From contig NC_084828.1 in assembly GCF_033115175.1 (NCBI RefSeq), positions 96,535,388 to 96,599,387 of the forward strand: a stretch of DNA of 64,000 nucleotides, written 5' to 3'. The notes below the pieces were generated by a model that did not search any database, had not been told where the DNA came from, and worked only from the letters and a program-made list of their open reading frames with translations. Below are positions 1 through 9,950 of the stretch, in pieces. How positions within the stretch are numbered: position 1 is the stretch's first letter; each line of letters begins with the position of its first letter. The DNA comes from Lepus europaeus (taxonomy: Eukaryota; Chordata; Mammalia; Lagomorpha; Leporidae). The position numbers were made by a program, and so were the translations under genes.

Positions 1-724
1 AGGAGTGCACTAGTCCCAGGAATGGTTTCCCACGGCCACAGTGCTGGTGGTATCAGTCACAGTTATCGGCTGTGACGGCAGCTGTGGTGTCAGTGAGGAC
101 GCCAGTAGTAGATTATTGCAGCATAGAACACACAATACGGTGGTGCACACACAGAATCCAGTGTATCACGTGGGGCACCTGCAGGAGTCGGTGCCAACTC
201 GTTGACTTGTCATGTGAGTATTTCTTACTATCAATTTTAAGGGAGATCAGATGGTAGGCTCCTCTGACCAGCGAATTTTTCTCCCATTTAAGAAGCCAAA
301 GTATAGTCAGAAGGGTATTGTTGAGCATGGAATTAGAGCAATGGAGTTCACTGTATGATTAAAATGTTTAACTCCATCTGCCTTGAAGCAACTACTGCCT
401 TGTAGGGTGAGGCGAGCCTGTGAGCAGGTCCTTCCCCCCACCGACAGCACTCTGATGGAAAGAGGTGGGCCTCTCCTGTCTGTTTCTGTGGGTTGGTTTT
501 TCTTTCTGCTATATTCATACATTCCATCTGGTTGCACGCAAATTCTCCATTGCTGACTCTGCTGTCTCTGTTCTGATTCACTAGGGGTTCATGTGACTGA
601 ATGTCTCAGAGAGCAATTTCACTTCACTTACTCCTAAAGTTTTTTGTTGGTGCATCTCTGTAGCCCCCAGCCATCAACACTAGCTCCTACCAACTCTGTC
701 CCCAGTGATTGAAAATAACTGAAG
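1..724 (+). other. LAMP3 intron, no repeat or exon recognised
   Basis: Single-copy-looking sequence with stop codons in all frames over any length that matters. No LAMP3 exon block, splice-bounded ORF or known repeat was seen. Confidence 0.6.
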
Positions 725-1080
725 AGGGTTGGGTGTCTGGCCTAGTAGTTAAGACTCAGCTGAGATGCTGGCATCCTACATTGGAGCACGTGGGGTCCAT
801 TCCTGGTTCCAGCTCCTGATTCCAGCTTTTTGCCAACACAGACTTGGAGGCAGTGGTAATGGCTCAAGTAATGGGGTTCCTGCCACCCATGTGGGAGACC
901 TGGGTTGAGTTCCCAGTTCCTGGCTTTGGCCGCAGCCCAGCCCCTGGCCATTGTGGGCCTTTGAGGAGTGACTGGGAGCATGCACACTCTCTGTGTCCTT
1001 CTCTCTCTTTCCCTCCTCTCTTTTTCTCCTCCCCCCCACCCCGCCATCCCTCAAACAAAAATAAAATAAAATATAAAACA
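725..1080 (+). mobile_element. CSINE, divergent long subtype
   Basis: Head GGTTGGGTGTCTGGCCTAGTAG, internal CCATGTGGGAGACCTGGGTTGAGTTCC, CT-rich stretch, then (AAAAT)n tail. The GTTGAGTTCC and TTTGGCCGCAGCCC variants mark an older CSINE subtype. Confidence 0.85.
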
Positions 1081-1082
1081 AC

Positions 1083-1391
1083 TGGGGTTTGGAGTTGTGG
1101 TGCAGCAGGTTCAGCCATCACTTGGGGAGGCTAGCATCCCATATATGAGTGCAGGTTCAAGTCCCAGCTTCTACCTAATGTACAGGGGAAGGCTGTGGGT
1201 GGTGGGTCAAGTGCTTGGTTCCTGATCCCATGTGGGAGACCTGGATGGAGCTCTTGGCTCCTGGCAGCAGCCTGTCCCAGCCCTGGCTGTTGTGGCCATT
1301 TGGAGAGTGAACCAGTCGATGGAAGATCTCTCTCTCTCTCTCACTCTCTCTCTCTTTGTCACTCTGCCTTTCAAATAAATAAGTAAATATA
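1083..1391 (+). mobile_element. CSINE inserted just after the tail of the previous one
   Basis: Head GGGGTTTGGAGTTGTGGTGCAGCAG, body with CATGTGGGAGACCTGGATGG, (TC)n and tail CAAATAAATAAGTAAAT. It sits 2-3 nt after the A-rich tail of the copy at 725. Confidence 0.87.
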
Positions 1392-1633
1392 CCTACATCT
1401 ATACAACAGCTGAAGGAAACATGCCCCAGAGTTTTCACCGCAGTATTCTCCTGTCCACTCCAAACACTACCTGGAGGTCTCTGACAGCACGCAGTGTCTC
1501 CCTGGGGAGAAGGTGGCTGCCCCCGCAGAGAGCCCCGTGGAAGGAGGGCTTTTCACTGCCCTGGGCAGCCCGGCAGCAGTGGGAACGTGACAGATGGCTG
1601 TGTGGATCCTCATGCCTCACTGTTTCTTCTCAG

Positions 1634-1801
1634 AGAAAACATACCAAGGGATGAAGAGTGCCGTGGTGTTCGAGACGCTGATCGGGCATTCCTTCAAGTG
1701 TGTGAGTGAACAGAGCCTCCAGCTGTCGCCCCTGCTCCAGCTGAGAACCACCAACGTCCAACTCCAGGCCTTCGATTTTGAAGGGGACCGCTTTGGAAAT
1801 G
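1634..1801 (+). CDS. LAMP3: LAMP3 penultimate coding exon (end of LAMP lumenal domain)
   Basis: The exon is 168 nt, phase 1 to phase 1. It follows a pyrimidine-rich acceptor (TGTTTCTTCTCAG) and ends at a strong donor (ATG|GTAAGT). It encodes 55 full codons, read from AAA at 1636, plus a split codon at each end. The single cysteine in FKCVSEQ is expected, by LAMP family structure, to form the last disulfide with the cysteine in the DEC motif that opens the terminal exon. The segment TTNVQLQAFDFEGDRFGN is the typical pre-membrane LAMP3 stretch. No upstream LAMP3 exon was recognised in 1-1633, so the window opens within the preceding intron. Confidence 0.93.
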
Positions 1802-4800
1802 GTAAGTCGAGGGTGCATCAGGTCAGAAAAGCAAACTTTGGGGACTCAGGGACAGGTTCAAGGTGTGTTCGGTCAGGGGCAAGAATCCCCGTGAGCTTCC
1901 CGGCAACATATATTCCACATGGTTCTTAGGGCCGAGTTTCTCTGGCCACCTCTCCCTCCCACCCCAAAACCACCAGACACCTGCACCCATGCATGCCCAC
2001 AGCTCGCCTGCAGCAGGGGACATCTCCCCTGTGGGACCGACACACACATTCTCACTCATAGAAACACCCACCCTGCCTCGGACCAGCACAGAGCACAGTC
2101 CCCAGTCTCCCCGGGACAAGCTCCCAGACCTGGTAACACTCAAGCATGCTTGGAAAACAAAGATCCCGAGTATCCGTGATGTCAGAATGGACCCTCCCCA
2201 GCCACAGAGGGCAGAGAGCCAAGTGTGGTCGTTCAAGATGGGGACCAACGTGACCCGCTCTGCTTGGTTCCGAGCTGCTTTTTCTTAGTGTAGAGTTCAT
2301 CGCCTTCTGATTTCTGCTCTGAGTTCCTACTGCCACACTCAGAAGGAAACTGGGCTTTGGCGGAGCGCCAGGGATGGTCCAGGGTGACTTTCCAGAAAAG
2401 TCCTTGTCTCCCTGCCGGGCAGTCAGTGTTGGCTGGGTTTCTCCGTGTGATTCTTTTCTACATACCAAGTCATGGACGTCAGTCTCTGTGACACCCTCTT
2501 GTAAGAACCCAATCTGTTATAAGTTCTCGAGGATCAAAACCAGATTTAGCTTGAGGTGTAGTTGATTTGCTTTGAGTTCCGTGATAAAGCAAGAGGCAGG
2601 TGTAGCGGAAAATGTTTCCTTAGTGCCAAGTGTTTCAGGAAGGAAGCACTTGGGCGCTGCTCGCCTTGGGCCCCCTGATTTCCCTAGGACTTTTCTGAGT
2701 CTTGCAGCCTCTGCTTTCGGCCTGCACCTTTCTCATAGGGGCGAAGATTCAATATGAAAGCTGGCTAGTAGGCATAGTCCCACTCTGTCTCTACCCTCAA
2801 AACGTCTCAGGTTGGGAAAGGGTTATTTTTACAATCCACTGGGAAGCTTTGGAAAGCCTCCGAAACCAACGATGGGATCTCGGCATCAGGTGTGCACCTG
2901 CTCTTCTTGCTGTCGGCACCGCCGAGAAGCAGCGAGTGAGCAGGTCCGGGAGCTCACTGGGCACACGTGGCCTGCCCTCAGCGGTGCTCACAGGGAGATG
3001 CAAGCAAGCTCCGCCTTCACCGGTCGTCGGGGCACAGCGCCCCAACACAGGCTTCCCGGCTGTCCCGCCTCCTCCGCACAAAGCCCTCCGAAAGATTTCT
3101 CTTGTTCACTCCTCATCCATGGCGTCAGCTCAAGCCCCTGTGCAGAGCCTTTGCGCTTTAGATTTCACTCACATTGCTCAAATGTGAAGACGTACGTCAT
3201 TCCGTAAATAGCAGTTGCTTCCAGAGGGAAGAGATGGGGGCCGGGAGCACGTCACTCTACCACGTGGTGTTAGGAAGACGCCAGCGGAAAGCGTGGGTAA
3301 CACTGCGTTGGGTGGCGAGACGGGGGTGCAGAGAATCCTGACGGGCGGGTGACATTTAAACAGGGGCTCGAGGGACCAGGGAGGAGTGAGCCAACGTGAG
3401 AGCTCAGCCTTGTCGCGGAGACTGTCCCCAGCTGTGGACTGCTGCCTTTCCATCTCCCCAAATCCTGGAGCCTGCGGAAGGTTTTCTTTAGCCTTCCTTG
3501 CCTTTCGCTGGCCAAGCCGCCCTTCGGAAAAGCACCAGGTTTGAGGAGCCCGCCTGGGCTCGGCGGCTCTGCGCAGGACCAGTCTGTCTCCGCAGAGGCG
3601 TACCTGGGCTGCGCCCACCACCTCTGAGCCCAGACTCGGATTTCCTTCCCAGCAGCGCCCCCTGCCCCAGACCCGCGGAGTCCTCATTCCTCCGGCGTGC
3701 GGTCTGGGGTCCGCCCCTGAATGGCCTCCCTCAGGAACCACCAGCGCCACCCATTTCAGACCCACGGGAAGGCGACCCTTTCTCCTCCCCGTCTTCAGCT
3801 CCCTGTTGAGTGAGGCAGCAGGTGGGAGGCCCGGGCGCTCCGGCTCCCCCTCGGTGTCCTGGCCTGGGAAGCTGAGGCAGACAGGGGCGGTGCCAGGCGC
3901 AGCATTTGGGGCCGGCCTGTAACACCTGTTACTCTGACTTCAATTACAGCGGATGAATGCTTCCGTGACAGAAACAGGAGAGAAATCCCCGTGGCTATCG
4001 GCCTGAGTTTCACGGCTTTGCTGGTCATTTTGCTAACGGCGTGCCTGGTGGCCAGAAAGAGGCCCAGTAGAGGATATGAACGCATGTAGAGACCTGCCTT
4101 CAGACGCAGCAAGGTCCAGGCGCTGGGGAACCTGCGCCCCCCCACCCCCAGGCCCTTGGGGAGCCCTCAGTTTCCGCCCCACGGCTCCTCTGCCGGCTCT
4201 GGCGAGGCCAGCGCCACCCCCCCCCCCCCCCCCCGCCTTTGGCTTGGACACCATAGTCCACACCTAAGTCAGACCGGCTGACTTCTAGAATTAGGGAGCA
4301 AGAGGCACACACGTGAATGAGAAGGAGAAAGCAAAATCCCAAAGTGAAATTATTGCAGAGGACATTTTCAAGTTGCGTTGATTTTTCATATACATTTTAA
4401 AGAATCTACTCTTCTGGTTTCTTTTAAATAACACTTTTTAAAAAAGCAATCCCTTTCAAAATAGATTATAAAGTGAGTTTAAACTCTTGAGTTTTACTCC
4501 AATTTTTGGGGGGGGGGTAGGAAAAGAAAGGACATCTTTACTTAGCATTTTCTTTTTCCCAGAAACCTTTTATTTAAGGAGTACAAACTATACATTTCAT
4601 AATTACAAGTTTAGGAACATGGTGATTACTGCAATTTTGATTTACTTACATTGTAGATGCTCTTCATATGGTAGGTTTTTTTGTAATAAAGGACATAGTG
4701 TACCCTATGATAATGTATTATTAGTTAAAAAAGAAAAGTCTTAGGGAGCTGCCTCATTTCACTTCCTAAATGGGAAACACATACGAAAGATCTTGGCAAA

Positions 4801-7800
4801 CAAAACAGATTCAATAGATGTTAGGTCTCCAATTCCTTCTGTTTTATTTGTCGTCTGTCTTATGAACACGTCCTCCTGGTGTGTCTCCGTTTTTCTTGGC
4901 TACTATCCTGTCCTTGTCAGTTTATTCATTTGGGCCATGGCAGGAGAGCAGGCAGGTGGGAAACGGGGAGCAGGAGGCAGACCTGCCTGGGGGAGGCTGA
5001 GTACAACCGGCTTTGTTTTTTAGCAAACAGTCACACAAAATTGCTACACCAGAAAGCTCCTGAGTGGGAGTGATGGGTAAAGGAGGACAAAAAACTATTA
5101 AAATACAGCTGGGGATGTTATTTTTCATTTTCTGTTGCACTGACAGTTTCGTTTGGGGCTTTTGTGAGAAAAGGGAAAATAATGGATTTCTAGAAATTCT
5201 TAGCTGATTTTATGACCAGGAAGTTTTCTGGGTGGTTGTTGTTCTACATTTTCCAGAGGTGCCACTCATTTTTAATAGGAAGTTTATGAAATTTAGCAAC
5301 ATCTCTAACTATTGCTTATCTAGGAAGAGTACTGGCTCCCCCCCACACCCCGAGGTATTCTAGTTCTCCCCCACTTTCTTGGAAGTGAGGGGGTGGAGAG
5401 GGCATAGGGCACTTTTAAGAGAACATTAAGAGCCCCTTAAGACGCGTGGAGTGTCAGGAAATGGCCCCCCTTAAAGCAGGAGAGGTTGATGAGAACCTGA
5501 GGCCTGAGGTCGAGTGATCCAGCCTTAGCCAAGGCGTGGCTGCGGAGAGAGGCAGCCTCTTCCTCCCCTTCAGGCAGCACCTGCTCCGCACTCTCAGGTG
5601 CCCAAGGTGAAGGGCACTGGAAGAGCTTTGTAGTGCCCAGCGCAAGGTGTTTATTTGCTGTGCTGCTGACCATGTGCCCCAGAAAGGTGCGTTTCCAATC
5701 TGTGGAAATGCCTCCCACAGCAGAGAAACGAACAGGCAGAACTTAAGAGGAGGGGGCTGGAGGTTCGTGGAGCAGCAGCCCCCACCCTCAGTTCCAGTTT
5801 CCTGCTAATGTGCCTCCTGAGAGGCAGCAGCTGATGGCCCAGGTCGCTGGCCCTGCCACCCACAGAGTAGACCTGGGTTGAGTTCCTGGTTCCTGGCTCT
5901 GGCCCAGCCCAGTCGTAGCCATGGCAGGCATTTGGGGGAGTGAACTAGCAGATGGGAGACCTTTCTGTCTTTGTCTATCTCTCCTTCTTTCTATTCCTCT
6001 CAAATAAATAAAATACATAATTTTTTTTTAAAAGTGGGGGCCGGTACTGTGGCATAGTTTGTAAAGCCGCTGCCTGTGGCGCTGGCATCTCATATGGGCA
6101 CTGGTTCTAGTCCCGGCTGCTCCACTTCTGATCCAGCTCTCTGCTATTGCCTGGGAAAGCAGTAGAGGATGGCCCAAGTCCTTGGGCCCCTGCACCTGTG
6201 TGGGAGACCCAGAAGAAGCTCCTGGCTCCTGGCTTTGGATCAGCACAGCTGTGGCCATTGCAGTAATTTGGGGAGTGCACCAGCAGATGGGAGACCTCTT
6301 TCTCTGTGTTTCCTTCTCTCTGTCTGTAACTCTGCATTTCAAATAAATAAAATAATTCTTTAAAAAAGTGAAGTGAAGAGTAAAGGGATAGACGGTTCAT
6401 TTTAATTTTCCTAACATCTTGAATGAGTTCTTTTGGGTGACCGCTACTGCCTAGGCCCTGGTTATCTAAACCACCACCTCTAATACCAACTGTTCTTTTT
6501 TTTTTTTTTTTAAAGATTTATTTATTTATTTGAAAGGCAGAGTTATACACAGAGAAAGAGAGAGGCAGATCCAGAGAGACAGAGAGATCTTCCATCTGCT
6601 GGTTCACTCCCCAAATGGCCACAACAGCTGCAGCTGAGCCCATCTGAAGCCAGGAACTAGGAGCTTCTTCTGGGTCTCCCACATGGGTGCAGGGTCCCAG
6701 GTACTTTGGCCATCTTCTACTGCTTTCCCAGGCCATCAGCAGAGAGCTGGCTCAGAAGTGGATCAGCGGGACTTGAGCCGGCACACCCATATGGGATGCT
6801 GGCACTGCAGGCGGTGGCTTTACCCACTATGTCACGGCGCCGGCCCCATCATCTGTTCTTAATCCAGTGATGAAGACCGACGATTTCATCGGAAAGGGCA
6901 GTGAAGAAATGCTCAGGTGCATTGTCCACTTGCATTGTCCCACTTTGTGCAGGGGAGAATGGAAGGCGACAGAGCCAGGCTTCTCGTCCTGCCTCCCCCT
7001 CTCCCCACCACAAATATCCACCCCAAGAAGCCTATAAGGGAAGAAATTCTGTGAGCTTGTGCTTGGCTTCCTAAACCTAGAGAGAGAAAAGGAATGGGTT
7101 TCTCTGTCTTCCTTTCTAACCTAGGAGGCGCACATGGTTCCCAGGAGGTCTAGGAATGGTGAGCACAGGAACTGAGGCCACTGAACTAGGGGACTAGTCC
7201 CAAACCCAGGGAGAGCTCCAGGCTGCAGCCATCTCCAGGCTACAGTAAGAGGTAGAATCCAAGGTCTAGCTTAAAGGAAACCTTAACGGGTCGCAGGTGC
7301 AATGGGCAGAAAGACCGTAGGAAACTCCATTTCTGCACTGACATGCATGAGCACGAGGGAAACAAGTCGAACGGCCACTTTGCAGAACTACGGCAGCCAA
7401 GGCCCGCGCAGTAAATCGCAGTTAATCAGAGGAGGGAGGGTGTACTAATTTTCGAGGCCTGTCCTAACCAGGCACCACGGACTGTTGCCCTAACAACACC
7501 TGGACGCCTCCAGCAGCAGACATCTGTGCTCTCCTAGTTCAGGAGGCTCGAAGGCCAAGGGCAAGGTGTTGGCAATGTCGGGGGCCCCGGAGGCCTCTCT
7601 CCATGGCTGCGGGTGGCCTGCATCCTCACGTGGCCTTCCTCTGCCTATTCTGTCTCCAAACAGCCTCTTCTTAGAAGGACAGCACTCCTGCTGGGTTAAT
7701 GGCCTCCTTAGAGACCTGCAGCCCTGATAGGGTCATGTTCTGTGGTCCTTTGGTTAGGGCTTGAACAAAGGAATGGCAGAGGAGACACAGTTGTTTTCCT

Positions 7801-9950
7801 TCTATGAAATTCAACTAAGATCCAAATCAACAACTTATAAAATCACACTTGTCTGATCCTGTTTAAATGAAAGTACTTGTGTTTCTCTACTCGTTTATAA
7901 TTCCAAAGAAAGATGCCTGAAATAATGTTTGTGTTAGCAATGACAGTTTCTGGGTGCATGTTTTTGGGGTGACAGGCTCTTACTTTTCATTGGTGATTTT
8001 CTTGATTATTTTAATGATTTGTAATGTGCACAAGCTGCTCATTAAAAATAAAATGACTTTTCTTTAAGTATGCACATGAGTACACACACACACACACAGA
8101 AAGCAAATCCCTGGAAAGGGATGGTGGTTCATTGAAGTAGAGCTTCAGTGATTGAATAACAACTTCTCCTTATGTACTCATCTGCATTTTAAAAAAGGTT
8201 TAAACAATGTTAACTTAGACAATTGAATAATTTAACAAAATTACATGGAAGGTAAAAGTTGCCTTCTAGTTCCATCTCAGATTTTTGTGTATCTTTTCAC
8301 AGTGGACACACACACACACACACACGTATCAGTTTTGGTTCATGTGATGCTTCATGGATCTTGGAGAAATTTTTTCATATCACACTGGGACTACCACCTT
8401 CTTTCAGTGGCTGCATTGTATTCCATTGGATGAATACCATTTAAAATTTTCAAAAAACTTTTAATTTTTAATTCTCTCTTTAAATGGACATTATTGTAAA
8501 TGCCTTTTATAATTGTGTGGCCATGTCTTTAGTGTAAATTCCTAGAGCTGGAATAAATAGATATGTGCTTTCTATTTTTAATTTTGTGGCTTTTTTCCAA
8601 CTCATTTTAGTTTCTTGTCAAATTTCTTCCTTATTTAGAAAATTTAGATAATAACCAGAGTACCATGAACTCCACCAGATTCTCGTGAAAAGCAGCACCC
8701 CCCACCCCACCCGGGGAGACCAAGCACTTTCAGCTAATCTTAGCAATGTCTCCTGGTGGTTGGCTCTATAATTCTACAAAATTAAAAAACTTATCACACT
8801 ATTCCTTAACTTGCCAGCTTTAGACTTTCTGCTGTGGCACATAAAGTTTTTTGGTTACAGCCCTATTTTTGGTTAAATCAAAAGCTATATTATAACTAAG
8901 CAAATGTTGTCTGTTGCCAAATCAAGTAGTGTACTAACAGCTTTTTTTCCTGAAATCTCCCATCTCCCCTGACCTCCTCTGACACTTGTTTTTGGACCCC
9001 AGGTACATAGAATTGGGTTAATGGTGATTCTTGGTTCAGGATACAAATTCAGTATTGGACCATGCAAAGACCTTACACATACATCTTCTTATCTATCCCT
9101 GAAGAGAGAGAGTTAGGTCTGCACCTGCTTACCCTTCTCTCCCAAACATCCCCCACACTGAGTATTCTATCAAGTTCCCCCTCTCCCCAGGCCCCTGCAT
9201 CTTTCTCCAGTTTATTCAAGTTGTTTTTGTGAAATGCATGAAGTTTGTATTTCTTAAACAGAAGGTTTCGGGGTGGGGGGGTGACTAATTAGTGGCTGAT
9301 CCAATCAGTGACAGCTTTAAATGAATTAAGCAATTGCTCTCTAATGGAATAAAGAAAAACCAGTCTTGATAAGTTCTCCAATTTCATTTCTAAATCATTT
9401 GGTCTATTTTCTAACGTTAGCTAAAAGTAGCACAAGAAAGCGTCAGAAGCCCTGAAGAAGGTTTTAAAAGTGGGGAAGCATCACAGGTTGTTGAGAGATC
9501 ATCTGAAACCTTGTGGCAGAATTGGGCTCTAGGGTGGGCACCCTCCGCTCTGCAGGAGACATTGCCCGGGCTTCAGGAAAGGGGGCTAACGATTAGGGGA
9601 CAGTAAGTGCTGAGAAGATGAGGTTATTTTACCTACCTGCAGACACTCACTTATTGTCTACTTTATACATGAGGTAAATGAAGTGCCCAAGGTCACATCG
9701 TTTGCTGGAGTTGGAATTGAAAGTCGAGTCCGGAGCACTGGTTCTTCCAGCTCCAGCCCGCCTCCTGGTCTGTCATCGCCATCTCACCTGCATGTCGTGT
9801 TTGTTTTTTCTCTTAGTGGATGAGTGTTCGTCTGACTACACAGTTGTGCTGCCCATCATTGGGGCCGTCGTGGTGGGTCTCTGCCTTGTGGGTATGGGTG
9901 TCTATAGAATCCGCCTAAAGTGCCGAGCATCCGGATACCAGAGAATCTAA
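1634..9950 (+). CDS. LAMP3: LAMP3 gene, 3' coding part (two or three exons; 5' exons lie before the window)
   Basis: LAMP3 (DC-LAMP, CD208) is a type I glycoprotein of the lysosomal limiting membrane, known from mature dendritic cells and lung type II cells. The window holds the exon for the last part of the membrane-proximal LAMP domain (1634-1801) and the exon for the stalk cysteine, transmembrane helix and cytosolic tail (9817-9950). A second, alternative terminal exon lies between them (3950-4089). The lumenal exon shows the LAMP3 blocks TYQGMKSAVV, GHSFKCVSEQSLQLS and VQLQAFDFE. The canonical tail ends in GYQRI, a YXX-hydrophobic lysosomal sorting signal. The exon junctions are all phase 1, so either terminal exon can follow 1634-1801 in frame. 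MCCC1 follows on the same strand about 9 kb after the poly(A) site, the same order as human 3q27. Identity is confident; use of the middle exon is unproven. Confidence 0.93.
1802..3949 (+). other. LAMP3 intron between 1634 exon and alternative exon; GC-rich second half
   Basis: No SINE or LINE was recognised across 2.1 kb, unusual for this window. From about 2870 to 3930 the sequence is GC-rich with many CG dinucleotides. Open frames here on both strands (for example 3178-3765 minus) lack any family resemblance and look like GC-bias frames. Confidence 0.6.
3950..4089 (+). CDS. LAMP3: Candidate alternative terminal exon of LAMP3 (second transmembrane/tail exon)
   Basis: After an acceptor CAATTACAG with a branch-point-like CTGAC 18 nt upstream, the sequence is open in the same phase as the canonical last exon. 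The G that ends exon 1634-1801 completes GCG, followed by GAT GAA TGC (Ala-Asp-Glu-Cys), and the frame runs to TAG at 4087-4089. The 46 codons give the conserved DEC cysteine, a basic stub (RDRNRR), a hydrophobic span of about 22 residues beginning IPVAIGLSF, a stop-transfer ARKRPS, and a tail ending GYERM. GYxx(hydrophobic) at the extreme C terminus is the LAMP lysosomal signal. The canonical exon begins with the same Val/Ala-Asp-Glu-Cys and also ends in GY-x-R-hydrophobic, so the two look like duplicated, mutually exclusive exons, as in LAMP2. An AATAAA lies at 4685. It could instead be an unexpressed relic, but it has no stop or frameshift. Confidence 0.72.
4217..4234 (+). repeat. Poly(C) run of 18
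   Basis: An uninterrupted C18 tract, 128 nt after the stop of the alternative LAMP3 exon. It gives a G18 run on the minus strand with G-quadruplex potential. Its length in an assembly is error-prone. Confidence 0.9.
4561..4740 (-). mobile_element. Old L1 3'-end fragment
   Basis: AGAAACCTTTTATTTAAGGAGTACAAA... resembles the fragments at 32445 and 59308 (TTTAAGGAATACAAGCTTCATG; AAGTAATACAAACTTCATG), which belong to antisense L1 3' ends of lagomorph type. Divergent; borders approximate. Confidence 0.5.
4685..4690 (+). promoter_or_regulatory. Candidate poly(A) signal for the alternative LAMP3 exon
   Basis: AATAAA in TTGTAATAAAGG, about 600 nt after the TAG of the alternative exon. It is the first canonical hexamer downstream. 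Its use is not shown by the sequence. Confidence 0.4.
4741..5784 (+). other. LAMP3 intron, nothing recognised
   Basis: AT-rich then mixed sequence without recognised repeat or exon. A short C-rich stretch lies at 5338-5350. Confidence 0.5.
5785..6033 (+). mobile_element. 5'-truncated CSINE, older subtype
   Basis: It starts inside the element (CAGTTTCCTGCTAATGTGCC), then GTAGACCTGGGTTGAGTTCC, a CT stretch, CAAATAAATAAAATAC and T/A tail. It is followed after 2-3 nt by another + copy. Confidence 0.8.
6036..6366 (+). mobile_element. CSINE, full length
   Basis: GGGGCCGGTACTGTGGCATAG head, GGTTCTAGTCCCGGCTGC box-B region, GTGTGGGAGACCCAGAAG, tail CAAATAAATAAAATAATTC. Confidence 0.92.
6496..6847 (-). 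mobile_element. CSINE, full length
   Basis: Poly(T), TAAAGATTTATTTATTTATT, GAAAGGCAGAGTTATACACAG, ending CACGGCGCCGGCCCC: the exact reverse of the + copies. Confidence 0.92.
6848..9660 (+). other. LAMP3 intron, mostly unassigned
   Basis: No coding exon was seen. About 7440-7740 (TTCAGGAGGCTCGAAGGCCAAGG region) resembles a reiterated ancient mammalian repeat that I cannot name. (CA)n tracts occur near 8083 and 8307, and the end runs into a MIR relic. No lagomorph SINE lies in 2.8 kb. Confidence 0.45.
8083..8098 (+). repeat. (AC)8 microsatellite
   Basis: ACACACACACACACAC in LAMP3 intron. A second (AC)n lies at about 8307-8325. Confidence 0.85.
9610..9755 (-). mobile_element. MIR relic just upstream of the canonical LAMP3 last exon
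   Basis: TACATGAGGTAAATGAAGTGCCCAAGGTCACATCG..., then GGAGTTGGAATTGAAAGTCGAGTCC, matches the MIR core in reverse (AAGGTCACAC, GGATTCGAACC region). Ancient and diverged. Confidence 0.55.
9817..9950 (+). CDS. LAMP3: LAMP3 canonical last coding exon (transmembrane helix and GYQRI tail)
   Basis: The acceptor is TTGTTTTTTCTCTTAG. The exon starts with TG, which completes GTG (Val) with the G from the previous exon, then GAT GAG TGT (Asp-Glu-Cys), and runs to TAA at 9948-9950. The 44 residues include SSDYTVVLPIIGAVV, a membrane helix of about 24 residues, the cytosolic RIRLKCRAS, and the C-terminal GYQRI. Human LAMP3 has the same tail design. The cysteine after Asp-Glu should pair with the cysteine of the previous exon. 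The tyrosine motif recruits AP complexes for lysosomal delivery (family knowledge). Confidence 0.96.

Larger units (their letters stand above)
2870..4250. other. CpG-rich block around the alternative LAMP3 exon
   Basis: By eye, CG dinucleotides are frequent here (for example CACCGGTCGTCGGGGCACAG near 3018, CGCGGAGACTGTCC near 3414, GACCCGCGGAGTCC near 3670). The rest of the gene body is CpG-poor. It may be an intragenic CpG island or a GC-biased conversion patch. Confidence 0.45.
4090..4700 (+). other. LAMP3: Putative 3' UTR of the alternative LAMP3 isoform
   Basis: If the exon at 3950 is used, this stretch would be its 3' UTR. It is GC-rich at first, with a run of 18 C at 4217-4234, then AT-rich. 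The first AATAAA is at 4685-4690. The last part (about 4561-4740) looks like an old L1 3'-end fragment, so the poly(A) signal may be transposon-derived. No other coding signal was seen. Confidence 0.4.

Noticed and set aside
1863..2288. 141-codon + frame overlapping the end of the LAMP3 lumenal exon region
   Set aside because: It starts after the exon donor in intron DNA and does not match LAMP3.
3178..3765. 195-codon open frame on the minus strand
   Set aside because: It lies in GC-rich intron where stops are rare, has no recognisable domain, and overlaps several other long frames on both strands. No promoter or splice support.
5437..5718. 93-codon minus frame in LAMP3 intron
   Set aside because: No similarity to known proteins, no splice sites or conservation evidence.
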